Source: Nitrospinaceae bacterium (lineage in GTDB: Bacteria > Nitrospinota > Nitrospinia > Nitrospinales > VA-1). From it: a DNA stretch of 8,369 bases. Below the pieces are notes generated by a model that had not been told where the DNA came from, did no database searches, and saw nothing but the letters and a program-made list of their open reading frames with translations. The DNA lies in assembly GCA_029261435.1 (NCBI GenBank), contig JAJDBI010000054.1:1-8369 (forward strand), given 5' to 3'. The position numbers were made by a program, and so were the translations under genes. Positions 1-6,167 of this stretch are shown one piece after another (position 1 is the first letter of the stretch; each line of letters begins with the position of its first letter).

Positions 1-1
1 C

Positions 2-1576
2 ATGATTGACACTCCAGGTCATGTGGATTTTTCCTATGAGGTGTCCCGCAGTCTTGCGGCCTGTGAAGGGGTGCTACTGGTCATAGACGCAACGCAAGGC
101 ATTCAGGCACAGACCATAGCTAACCTCACTCTCGCCATGCAACATGATCTGGCCGTTATACCGGTGATCAATAAGATCGATCTACCCAGTGCGAATCCGG
201 ATTTCATAAAAGAACAACTGGAAGATGTCCTGCAGATAGAAGCAACCGATGCAGTTTTAGTCAGTGCCAAGGAAGGAATCGGGATCAATGAATTAATGGA
301 AGCTGTCGTTAATCAGATTCCTCCGCCAAAAGGAGACTCTTCTAAAAAACTACAGGCCCTGCTCTTCGACGCATGGTATGACGCATACCGGGGAGTTATT
401 ATCCTCGTCAAGATACAACACGGAAGTCTTAAGACAGGTGAAGAAATCATGATGATGGCAACCGGAAATCGATTTACGGTCGAAGAACTGGGCACCTTTG
501 ATCCCGGAGAAGTGAAAGGCACTGAACTCCGAGCCGGAGAGGTGGGCTATCTGGTCGCCAACATCAAAGAATTGGACCAGACCAAGGTGGGAGACACCAT
601 CACCCACTCCAAAAACCCTGCTGAAGAACCCTTGCCGGGGTATAAGGAAGTCAAACCCATGGTCTTCAGCGGATTGTATCCGATCAGCGGTGACGATTAT
701 GAGGATTTGCGCGACGCCCTAAAAAAACTCACTTTGAACGATGCCTCATTTTCCTACGAAGCAGAAACCTCCACAGCCCTGGGTTTCGGATTTCGCTGCG
801 GGTTTCTGGGATTACTGCACATGGAAATTGTGAGGGAACGCATAGAACGTGAATATAAAGTTGATCTTCTCACCACAGCGCCCACCGTCATTTACAAAGT
901 CGTCACCACCGATGGGAAAACCCTTATGATCGACAATCCCACCAAACTACAGGAACAAAAAAATATCGACCACCTTGAGGAACCTTATGTCATAGGAACC
1001 ATCATCGTCCCGGAAGAATATATCGGAGTGGTGATGGCACTGGTTCGTGACCGCCGGGGGATCCAGAAAAAAATGGAGTATATGAACCCGGAAACAGTCC
1101 TGCTGGAATATGAACTTCCATTTAATGAAATCGTCCTGAACTTTTATGACCGTCTCAAGTCAGGCACTAAAGGTTATGCTTCGTTCGACTATGAATTTAT
1201 AGATTTCAGGACATCCAGTCTGGTAAAGTTGGACGTTCTTTTGAATGGTGAACTGGTCGATGCACTGTCCTTAATCGCTCATAAAGATAAAGTCCAATAT
1301 CAGGGACGTGATCTGGCTAGAAAACTTAAGGAACAGATACCGCGTCAAATGTTCGAAGTGGCCATTCAGGCCGCGATAGGCAGTAAGGTTGTCGCGCGTG
1401 AAACAGTGAAAGCACTCAGAAAAAATGTTCTGGCAAAATGTTACGGGGGTGATATCACCCGCAAACGCAAACTGCTGGAAAAACAAAAAGAAGGTAAGAA
1501 AAAAATGAAACGAGTGGGTAGTGTGGAAATTCCCCAGGAAGCCTTTCTAGCAGTATTGAGGACCGATGACAAATAA
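2..1576 (+). CDS. lepA: Elongation factor 4 (LepA), 5'-truncated by window edge
   Basis: This is a ribosome-associated translational GTPase. EF4/LepA binds the 70S ribosome and is proposed to back-translocate it or to aid initiation and assembly. The visible 524 residues begin at the G3 motif DTPGH (residues 3-7). They continue with G4 NKID (57-60) and G5 SAK (88-90), then the EF-Tu-like domain II, the EF-G-like domains III and V, and the LepA-specific C-terminal domain. That domain ends in the typical EKQKEGKKKMKRVGSVEIPQ stretch. Full-length LepA is about 600 residues, so roughly 75 N-terminal residues, including the P-loop and switch I, lie outside the window. The ATG at position 2 is an internal Met of the G3 region, not the start. 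The reading frame is intact to the TAA. The 3' end overlaps lepB by 11 bases in another frame, which suggests translational coupling. The identification is secure. Confidence 0.97.
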   Translation: MIDTPGHVDFSYEVSRSLAACEGVLLVIDATQGIQAQTIANLTLAMQHDLAVIPVINKIDLPSANPDFIKEQLEDVLQIEATDAVLVSAKEGIGINELMEAVVNQIPPPKGDSSKKLQALLFDAWYDAYRGVIILVKIQHGSLKTGEEIMMMATGNRFTVEELGTFDPGEVKGTELRAGEVGYLVANIKELDQTKVGDTITHSKNPAEEPLPGYKEVKPMVFSGLYPISGDDYEDLRDALKKLTLNDASFSYEAETSTALGFGFRCGFLGLLHMEIVRERIEREYKVDLLTTAPTVIYKVVTTDGKTLMIDNPTKLQEQKNIDHLEEPYVIGTIIVPEEYIGVVMALVRDRRGIQKKMEYMNPETVLLEYELPFNEIVLNFYDRLKSGTKGYASFDYEFIDFRTSSLVKLDVLLNGELVDALSLIAHKDKVQYQGRDLARKLKEQIPRQMFEVAIQAAIGSKVVARETVKALRKNVLAKCYGGDITRKRKLLEKQKEGKKKMKRVGSVEIPQEAFLAVLRTDDK

Positions 1577-2237
1577 AACCGACGATTTGACCGATGAGAC
1601 CAAAGTCAAAAAAAAGAGTCTTACCCGCGAATACATAGAAGCCATTTTAATCGCTCTGCTTCTGGCCTTGTTGATTCGCACATTTATCGTTCAAGCATTT
1701 AAAATTCCCTCTGGCTCCATGGAGAAGACGCTTCTTATCGGCGATCACATCCTGGTTTCCAAATTCAGTTATGGCACGCACATCCCTAACGAAATTCCAT
1801 TCATCAACATCAGGCTGTTTGACGATATTGTTTTGTTTTCCTCAGTTCCAGAAAGAGGAGACATCATCGTTTTCAAGTTTCCCAAGGATGAGACTCGGGA
1901 TTTCATAAAACGCGTGATCGGCCTGCCCGGTGATTTATTGGAAGTACGGCAGCAAAAAGTTTATATCAACAATAAACCTTATGAAGATGTTCGTGCCCGT
2001 CATACAGAGTCGCCCTCAGACAGTCCGTTGGTGCCCAGAGATGACTTCGGCCCCATCCTTGTTCCAGATGATCATGTCTTTGTCATGGGTGATAACCGGG
2101 AAAACAGTCAGGACAGCCGCTATTGGGGTTATTTGAATGTAAAAAAAATCCGTGGTAAAGCACTTATTATTTACTGGTCATGGGATCAAATTGAGAGCTG
2201 GGTACGGTTTGAACGCTTCGGAAAGATTTTGGAATAA
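1566..2237 (+). CDS. lepB: Signal peptidase I
   Basis: This membrane-anchored serine protease (family S26) removes signal peptides from Sec/Tat-exported preproteins on the outer face of the inner membrane. The 223-residue protein has a basic N-terminal segment (KKK at 15-17) and one transmembrane anchor at about 24-43. Box B follows with the nucleophile in SGSM (Ser51). The catalytic lysine lies in the RDFIKRVIGLPGD box (Lys115), and box E is GDNRENSQDSRYWG (175-188). All signature residues are present. There is one anchor rather than the two of E. coli LepB, as in many other bacterial enzymes. The ATG at 1566 has GAGG at 1558-1561 with a 4-base spacer. It sits inside the end of lepA, an 11-base overlap that matches the widely conserved lepA-lepB arrangement. 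The next gene starts 6 bases after the stop, so all three are probably co-transcribed. Confidence 0.96.
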   Translation: MTNKTDDLTDETKVKKKSLTREYIEAILIALLLALLIRTFIVQAFKIPSGSMEKTLLIGDHILVSKFSYGTHIPNEIPFINIRLFDDIVLFSSVPERGDIIVFKFPKDETRDFIKRVIGLPGDLLEVRQQKVYINNKPYEDVRARHTESPSDSPLVPRDDFGPILVPDDHVFVMGDNRENSQDSRYWGYLNVKKIRGKALIIYWSWDQIESWVRFERFGKILE

Positions 2238-2243
2238 CCTGGC

Positions 2244-2936
2244 ATGACAGAACCTTTAATATTAAAAAATAAACTGCACTCCCTTCTCGCTCAAAGTAAA
2301 GGCACTATTTTCGACTTTGATGGATTGCTTGCCGACTCAGAGCCTTACCACTACAAGGCTTATAACGAAGTTTTTGAAAGATACGGCCACACTCTGAACA
2401 AGGAAGAATATTGGGTGGAATGGACTTCGAAAGGAAAAGGGATCGCCGGAGAAATCGAGCGCCACAATCTTAAACTGAATGTAGACCCGGTTGATCTGAG
2501 AAAACAAAAATTCGAGGTGTACTCCAGATTTTGTCAGAGTGGAGAGATTAAGTTATTCCCATTGGCGCAGAGCATGGCAGAGACCCTTTCAGTCGATCAC
2601 AAACTGGCCATCGCATCAGGGTCCTGGGTCAAGGACATCCGCAGTATTCTTAAGAATGCAAACGCGTTGAATCTGTTCCCGGTTATTCTGGGAAAAGAAT
2701 CTGCCCCCAGGGAAAAACCACATCCTGATATTTTTTTAAATGCCGCTGAAGAGCTGGGATGCGCTGCAAATGAATGTTTTGTTTTGGAAGACGCGCTGAA
2801 AGGGCTGAATGCAGCCAAAGAAGCGGGAATGCCCTGCATCATCCTGAGAAATCCATTGAATCGTAATATAAACTTTGACGGTGCAGAACTGATCTTTGAA
2901 AGTCTTACAGATTTTGTTGCGGCGTTGAAGGACTGA
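2244..2936 (+). CDS. HAD-superfamily hydrolase, beta-phosphoglucomutase/phosphatase-like (subfamily IA)
   Basis: This is probably a cytosolic phosphatase or phosphomutase acting on a small phosphorylated metabolite; the substrate cannot be read from the sequence. All four HAD motifs are visible in 230 residues. Motif I is DFDGLLADSE, with nucleophile Asp24 and acid/base Asp26. Motif II is IASGS (Ser125). The motif III lysine is in REKPHPDIF (Lys158). Motif IV is LEDALKG (Glu182-Asp183). An alpha-helical cap of about 30-105 between motifs I and II marks subfamily IA, the beta-PGM/CbbY-like branch. The ATG start lies 6 bases after the lepB stop with no strong Shine-Dalgarno, only a weak GGA in the end of lepB, so translation may depend on coupling. 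It is the last gene of the lepA-lepB cluster. Its stop is 23 bases from the stop of the convergent gene. Class confidence is high; specificity is unknown. Confidence 0.9.
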   Translation: MTEPLILKNKLHSLLAQSKGTIFDFDGLLADSEPYHYKAYNEVFERYGHTLNKEEYWVEWTSKGKGIAGEIERHNLKLNVDPVDLRKQKFEVYSRFCQSGEIKLFPLAQSMAETLSVDHKLAIASGSWVKDIRSILKNANALNLFPVILGKESAPREKPHPDIFLNAAEELGCAANECFVLEDALKGLNAAKEAGMPCIILRNPLNRNINFDGAELIFESLTDFVAALKD

Positions 2937-2963
2937 GTCATTCTCCAGCACTTCTGAACTCAG
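2933..2963. terminator. Possible bidirectional hairpin between convergent genes (weak)
   Basis: CTGAGT (2933-2938) and ACTCAG (2958-2963) form a perfect 6-bp inverted repeat with a 19-base loop. On the plus strand TCTCTTTTT follows a few bases later (about 2968-2976). The repeat contains both stop codons, TGA of the HAD gene and TGA of the minus-strand gene. The stem is short and the loop long, so it may be only a weak terminator or a coincidence. No better terminator is seen in the 23-base gap. Confidence 0.3.
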
Positions 2964-3883
2964 GACTTCTCTTTTTCCAATTCTGCTTTGAATCCGGCAA
3001 ACATTTTCTGGATAGGGAGAATGATCTTTTCCTTCAACTCATCAGGCACCCAGTTAATTTTTTCCACCGGCCAATTTTCCAGGTTGCGAATATCAAGACC
3101 CGCTTTCGCATAAGGCCCTTCCAAACTTTCTTCAAATCCGTAAATCAACGCATTTTTAAAGACCAGCTCATAAAGATCAATGATCTGTTCAGAGTCATGC
3201 AGACCTGTCATAAACCCTTCCATCATTTTATTGATGATCGGATTAGCGTGCTCCTGAAAATCTTCACTACAAGCATTTTCCAGAGTACGGTAAATGATAA
3301 TAATGTCTTGAAGAAGATATTTGATTTCTTTCGGGTCTTTTGCGACCGGACCTTTTGACAGGTCAAAAAACTCTTTATATTCCTTGATGATCCTTACGGT
3401 GTCGCAGATGATCGATTCCTCCCAAGGCACATGGTTCCAGACAAAGAATGCTCTCAGCCATCTCACCGTTTCAGTGGCATCTTCCATGTGCAATGTCAGG
3501 CTGGGCTTGGCAGAATTGCTAAAAGGAAGACGGCCACCCCACATTTTCAACGTTAACTCCAATTGTGGCGAAAACGCCTCTGTGAAGACATCGCAATAAA
3601 TTGAGACTAATCTCTCCAGATTTTGATGTTTGTCCAAAAGGGTATTTTGTGGAAGGTTAACAATGCAATATAGCCTCCATATACGTCTTCTGGCCAACCC
3701 ATTTGGGTGAGCGATCAGGTAGGTGCCACCCCAGATTCCTGACGTGATGGGAATATCCATCTGATGAGTTTCCCGCATTCGCCGGGAAACTTCCGTAGCA
3801 ACATTCTGATACAACTTGTTCAAGTGATATAAGTTGATCAAGTTGTCGTCTGCAAAAACCGGAGTTTTAACCAATTCTGTCAT
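2960..3883 (-). CDS. Hypothetical protein, soluble, mostly helical
   Basis: I do not recognise this family. The product is 307 residues from the ATG at 3883. It has no signal peptide, no transmembrane segment and no recognisable catalytic motif. It is rich in Leu, Ile, Glu, Trp and Lys, looks largely alpha-helical, and ends in a charged KAELEKEKS tail. A more polar Gly/Trp-containing part comes early (ITSGIWGGTYLI about 45-56, then RRRIW), followed by long helices. A longer reading from a TTG at 3916 (318 residues) is possible. The ATG is preferred because AGGAAA lies just upstream (3888-3893 on this strand's complement). A poor promoter-like pair (TTGCAT, 17-base spacer, CACAAT; 3931 to 3903) lies just upstream. 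The gene is isolated: a strong terminator stands behind it and it converges on the lepA-lepB-HAD cluster. The length and consistent composition support a real gene. Confidence 0.8.
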   Translation of the reverse strand: MTELVKTPVFADDNLINLYHLNKLYQNVATEVSRRMRETHQMDIPITSGIWGGTYLIAHPNGLARRRIWRLYCIVNLPQNTLLDKHQNLERLVSIYCDVFTEAFSPQLELTLKMWGGRLPFSNSAKPSLTLHMEDATETVRWLRAFFVWNHVPWEESIICDTVRIIKEYKEFFDLSKGPVAKDPKEIKYLLQDIIIIYRTLENACSEDFQEHANPIINKMMEGFMTGLHDSEQIIDLYELVFKNALIYGFEESLEGPYAKAGLDIRNLENWPVEKINWVPDELKEKIILPIQKMFAGFKAELEKEKS

Positions 3884-3940
3884 AGTTTCCTGCAAAGCTA
3901 TAATTGTGAAACTCAACTGCGCTTAATGCAATCTTAGAGC

Positions 3941-3988
3941 AAAAAAAAACAAAAAAAATTCCACCCCCAAAGCTGGAGGTGGAATTTT
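3941..3988 (-). terminator. Strong intrinsic terminator for the DUF4399 lipoprotein gene
   Basis: AAAATTCCACC (3955-3965) pairs perfectly with GGTGGAATTTT (3978-3988). Past one C/A mismatch the stem continues with CCA (3967-3969) and TGG (3974-3976) around a 4-base loop, giving about 14 pairs. Read on the minus strand it is followed by a run of eight T, one G and nine T (complement of 3941-3958). This is a textbook Rho-independent terminator. It starts 27 bases after the stop of the lipoprotein gene and insulates the next minus-strand gene. Confidence 0.9.
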
Positions 3989-4015
3989 CTGTTAAATCTT
4001 GATTCCGAAATGGAA

Positions 4016-4462
4016 CTAATTCACATGCACCACAGTAACCGTTACCGCATCCGTAACCGGAGGATTGTAAGGAACGTGGTTGCCCTGCGCAAAAAGAGCC
4101 GTGATGGTATGCTGGCCTTTGCTCAGGTTAATAGTTTTACATTTAGAACCATCACCCATATGAATATGAGTGCCATCTTTTGCAACTGGCTTGCTCAAAT
4201 CAGCAGGAATGCCCTCGTCGATGATCAGATGATGGTGGCCTTTACCGGGATTAACACCATTTTTGGCTGGCTCCACAGTATAACCATTGGTTGCCATACA
4301 TACTTGCAATGGGCTACTGACATTAGATAACGTAGCCGGCGTAGTGATTGACAATGCTTTTCCAGCACTGGGGGCCATCGCACTACCGCCTCCGGTCTGA
4401 GCCGCACAGCCTGCAAACAAAGCCATTACCAACAATGCCATAACTCTAGAAATGATTTTCAT
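4016..4462 (-). CDS. DUF4399-domain lipoprotein
   Basis: This is an exported lipoprotein of unknown function, predicted to be anchored in the outer or inner membrane facing the periplasm. It has 148 residues with an N-terminal MKIISR, a hydrophobic stretch at about 6-17, and a lipobox-like LFAGC with the lipidated Cys at 19. A low-complexity Gly/Ser/Ala linker (21-35) follows. The C-terminal part matches the DUF4399 pattern: GKGHHHLIIDE (73-83), GTHIHMGDG (97-105), GQHTITALFAQGNHVPY (116-132) and a closing beta strand DAVTVTV. Cys55 and Cys108 could form a disulfide. The clustered histidines (76-78, 99, 101, 118, 129) suggest metal binding, which is inference. The start is fixed by GAGGAG (complement of 4466-4471), 3 bases before the ATG. 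The gene is monocistronic, with a long divergent spacer upstream and a strong terminator downstream. Family assignment is from memory of the pattern. Confidence 0.88.
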   Translation of the reverse strand: MKIISRVMALLVMALFAGCAAQTGGGSAMAPSAGKALSITTPATLSNVSSPLQVCMATNGYTVEPAKNGVNPGKGHHHLIIDEGIPADLSKPVAKDGTHIHMGDGSKCKTINLSKGQHTITALFAQGNHVPYNPPVTDAVTVTVVHVN

Positions 4463-4797
4463 AAACTCCTCACAAAAAAAGATGAAACGTTAATGAATAT
4501 AATACTACTACTTGACGAAACTCTATAAAACCGAACAGTCTGAAAATCGACCGAAAAATATTTTCAATTAAAAATAACCATCCAAGCAATTTAAAAGGCC
4601 TGGCAAAATCTTTACCGCAGATTGTCTTATGAGCCAAGACCACAGCTAATCGATACGTTTCAGAAAAGGTGGATACGTTCAATAGTAGAGCAAAATATGA
4701 ACAAAATCAATCATCTCTTTGCAAAAAAACCGCTATTTAGACCTAAAATTCAGTAGTTTTGCCATTTGAAATCAGATGTAGCCATGCAAAAATTTCA

Positions 4798-4826
4798 AGG
4801 ACAAGCCGGAAAATGAAGGCTATAAT
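4798..4826 (+). promoter_or_regulatory. Sigma70-type promoter for the glycosidase/ModE-like pair
   Basis: A perfect -10 box TATAAT (4821-4826) lies 17 bases downstream of AGGACA (4798-4803), which matches the TTGACA consensus at 4 of 6 positions. The predicted transcript start near 4833 gives a leader of about 85 bases to the TTG start at 4918. It sits in the AT-rich divergent spacer, correctly oriented for the downstream genes. Confidence 0.6.
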
Positions 4827-4901
4827 CCGTTCCGCTTTCATTGCTGGTCCAGCTTTCACTTGAAAAACGAAGGATCGGCATCTCTCTTACGAATGTTTTG
4901 C

Positions 4902-4908
4902 GGTGGAG
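4902..4908 (+). promoter_or_regulatory. Ribosome binding site deciding a TTG start
   Basis: GGTGGAG (4902-4908) is a good anti-SD complement placed 9 bases before TTG at 4918. The alternative GTG start at 4903 would lie inside this site and has no SD of its own. The TTG start also gives a cleaner export signal beginning Met-Lys-Arg-Phe. Confidence 0.6.
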
Positions 4909-4917
4909 CCAAAAACC

Positions 4918-5775
4918 TTGAAACGTTTCCAACATCTGGTTGTTCCTGTTATCGCTTTACTGGGAATCCTGGCGCTGGCAATCAGCCCGGGAATCCGGTC
5001 GGCCGATTCTGCAGGACCTGTATCATGGAAGAACCTTGAAAAAGGTTTGGATCTAGGCATTTTTCAAGCTCCCAAAAAATCCGCTTTGGGTGACTCGTTA
5101 ATTCGCATCTTGAGAGCCGACACCAACTACTTTGGTTTACGGCTGTTGAATGCCTCATCCAGGGACCAGGGTAAACGTCGATCGGTTAAAGACTGGGTAA
5201 ACAAAAATGGTCTGGTTGCCGCCATTAACGCGAGCATGTACCAAAGGGATTTAAGATCCAGTGTCTCTTATATGAAAACCCGGCAACACACTAACAGCAC
5301 CTGGGTTTCCAAAGATAAAACCATCCTCGCATTCGACCCCAATAACAAGAACCTGCCCGCAGTACGAATCATCGATCGTGATTGCGACGATTTTAATAAA
5401 TTACGTAAATTGTATGGCTCTCTGATTCAAAGCATTCGTATGGTCTCCTGTCACGGGGAAAACATGTGGGCTCCACATAAGAGAATGTGGAGTACAGCCG
5501 CTATTGGATTGGATAAGCAGGATCGAGTCTTGTTCATCCATGTTCGGTCTCCATACACCACCCACGATTTAATCAATATGCTTCTAGAACTCCCGATCAA
5601 CTTGAAACAAGCCATGTATGTAGAAGGCGGAGCTGATGCTCAGTTATATATCAATACCGGAAAAGAGAGACACGAGTTCATCGGCAGTTATTCCAGTGGT
5701 TCCAGAGAACATGATGAAAATACTTTTTCCCATTCGGTTCCGAACGTGCTGGGCCTGAAGCGTCTTGAAAAATAA
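4918..5775 (+). CDS. Exported phosphodiester glycosidase family protein (DUF2233/NAGPA-like)
   Basis: This is predicted to hydrolyse a sugar-phosphodiester bond in the periplasm or at the cell surface. Family members include the uncovering enzyme NAGPA and bacterial proteins acting on exopolysaccharide or teichoic acid-type phosphodiesters; the substrate here is unknown. From the TTG start it has 285 residues. The N-terminus MKRFQHL is followed by a hydrophobic segment at about 8-23, a signal peptide or anchor without an obvious signal-peptidase site. Family landmarks are AINASMY (102-108), where relatives carry the AINAGMF/NGGYF-type motif, then the core WSTAAIGLD (191-199) and VLFIHVRSPYTTHDL, and the signature YVEGGADAQLYI (234-245), equivalent to the usual LDGG strand. 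A GTG start at 4903 (290 residues) is the alternative. The ModE-like gene follows after 12 bases, so they are likely one transcript. The family is confident; Ser in place of Gly in the first motif and Val-Glu in place of Leu-Asp before GG are variants. Confidence 0.88.
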   Translation: MKRFQHLVVPVIALLGILALAISPGIRSADSAGPVSWKNLEKGLDLGIFQAPKKSALGDSLIRILRADTNYFGLRLLNASSRDQGKRRSVKDWVNKNGLVAAINASMYQRDLRSSVSYMKTRQHTNSTWVSKDKTILAFDPNNKNLPAVRIIDRDCDDFNKLRKLYGSLIQSIRMVSCHGENMWAPHKRMWSTAAIGLDKQDRVLFIHVRSPYTTHDLINMLLELPINLKQAMYVEGGADAQLYINTGKERHEFIGSYSSGSREHDENTFSHSVPNVLGLKRLEK

Positions 5776-5782
5776 AAGGGGA
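5776..5782 (+). promoter_or_regulatory. Ribosome binding site for the ModE-like gene (TTG start)
   Basis: AAGGGGA (5776-5782) directly follows the glycosidase stop. Its GGGG core ends 6 bases before TTG at 5788. This supports TTG over the in-frame ATG at 5833, which has no comparable site. Confidence 0.55.
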
Positions 5783-5787
5783 CCCAT

Positions 5788-6165
5788 TTGCCAGAAAAAA
5801 AGAAAAATTCAGTGCGTCCCCGGTTCCGAATCATGACTGGAGATTTGATTGCCCTGGGACCCGGGAAAGTCGATTTACTGGAATCGATCGGACGAGAAGG
5901 ATCCATCTCCCAGGCGGCTCGAGAAAGGCATCTGAGTTATCGGCGTGCCTGGAACATGGTGGACACGATGAACCAATGCTTCAAGGAACCTCTGGTTGTC
6001 AGCATCACAGGAGGCAAGGGAGGAGGCGGCGCTCAACTGACTGACGCTGGAGAAAAAATCATTCAGCTATACCGCAAAATGGAAAAAAAAGCCGAAGACG
6101 CTACCCAAACTGAAGGAAAAGCCCTGCAAAAACTCCTCTCCACCACTCGGGGGGGGGGCAAATAA
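5788..6165 (+). CDS. Stand-alone ModE-type winged-helix transcriptional regulator
   Basis: This is a short DNA-binding protein (125 residues) matching the N-terminal LysR-like winged-helix domain of ModE, the molybdate-responsive regulator. It lacks the C-terminal molybdate-binding (TOBE/molbindin) domains. The pattern is clear: a helix at LLESIGREGSISQAARERHLSYRRAW (recognition helices about 39-56), then MVDTMNQCF, then the family hallmark TGGKGGGGAQLT (74-85) and a dimerisation-type helix (87-105). Without molbindin it probably does not sense molybdate directly; its ligand, if any, is unknown. It is encoded 12 bases after the glycosidase and is presumably co-transcribed, so it may regulate the pair and itself. 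A run of ten G (6149-6158) encodes Arg-Gly-Gly-Gly just before the end. The stop is 2 bases from the convergent methyltransferase stop. An in-frame ATG at 5833 would shorten it by 15 residues but leave the domain nearly intact. Confidence 0.88.
   Translation: MPEKKKNSVRPRFRIMTGDLIALGPGKVDLLESIGREGSISQAARERHLSYRRAWNMVDTMNQCFKEPLVVSITGGKGGGGAQLTDAGEKIIQLYRKMEKKAEDATQTEGKALQKLLSTTRGGGK
6149..6158 (+). repeat. Homopolymer run of ten G
   Basis: Ten consecutive G occur inside the last codons of the ModE-like gene (CGG GGG GGG GGC). Gain or loss of one G would replace the terminal GGK with a different tail, extending past 6165 into the antisense of the methyltransferase gene. This is a slippage-prone tract in vivo and also an error-prone spot for sequencing. 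Confidence 0.9.
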
Positions 6166-6167
6166 CG

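Larger units (their letters stand above)
4463..4917. other. AT-rich divergent intergenic region with promoter and repeated operator-like motif
   Basis: This 455-base spacer lies between the minus-strand lipoprotein gene and the plus-strand glycosidase gene. It is clearly AT-rich compared with the flanking genes. It holds the SD of the lipoprotein gene, three of the four local GAWACGTT sites (4484, 4652, 4672), the plus-strand promoter (4798-4826) and the glycosidase SD (4902-4908). A 7-base direct repeat, GCTTTCA, lies in the glycosidase leader at about 4833 and 4852. No convincing sigma70 promoter was found for the minus-strand gene, although a TATTATATT stretch about 40 bases upstream of its start could serve as a -10 region. 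Small open frames here look non-coding. Confidence 0.7.
4484..4929 (+). repeat. Four dispersed GAWACGTT sites (candidate operators)
   Basis: GAAACGTT at 4484-4491, GATACGTT at 4652-4659 and at 4672-4679, and GAAACGTT at 4920-4927 are all on the plus strand. The last extends to the perfect 10-base palindrome GAAACGTTTC (4920-4929), and the second to the near palindrome GATACGTTTC (4652-4661). The middle two are exactly 20 bases apart, about two helical turns. I did not notice other copies elsewhere in the window. A role as transcription-factor binding sites is inference. The shape, a palindrome centred on CG, resembles LacI-family operators. Confidence 0.45.

Noticed and set aside
1566..1576. 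lepA/lepB overlap as a possible frameshift or annotation error
   Set aside because: Both proteins are complete at this junction and lepB has a proper SD; short overlaps are normal in this gene pair.
3321..3599. 92-residue plus-strand open frame opposite the unknown 307-residue gene
   Set aside because: No start signal or domain; the minus-strand frame is three times longer and has an SD.
4010..4330. 106-residue plus-strand open frame opposite the lipoprotein
   Set aside because: Antisense to a gene with a strong SD, lipobox and a recognisable domain; it is a shadow frame.
4470..4682. A 70-residue minus-strand open frame upstream of the lipoprotein gene
   Set aside because: It starts at TTG without a ribosome binding site, has a Phe/Leu-rich composition typical of translated AT-rich spacer, and overlaps the likely lipoprotein promoter and operator sites.
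4697..4756. 19-codon open frame in the AT-rich spacer
   Set aside because: No ribosome binding site and no support beyond its openness; such short frames are expected by chance.
4813..4863. 16-codon open frame beginning ATGAAGGCT
   Set aside because: It contains the perfect TATAAT box, so most of it would precede or overlap the transcript start; probably accidental.
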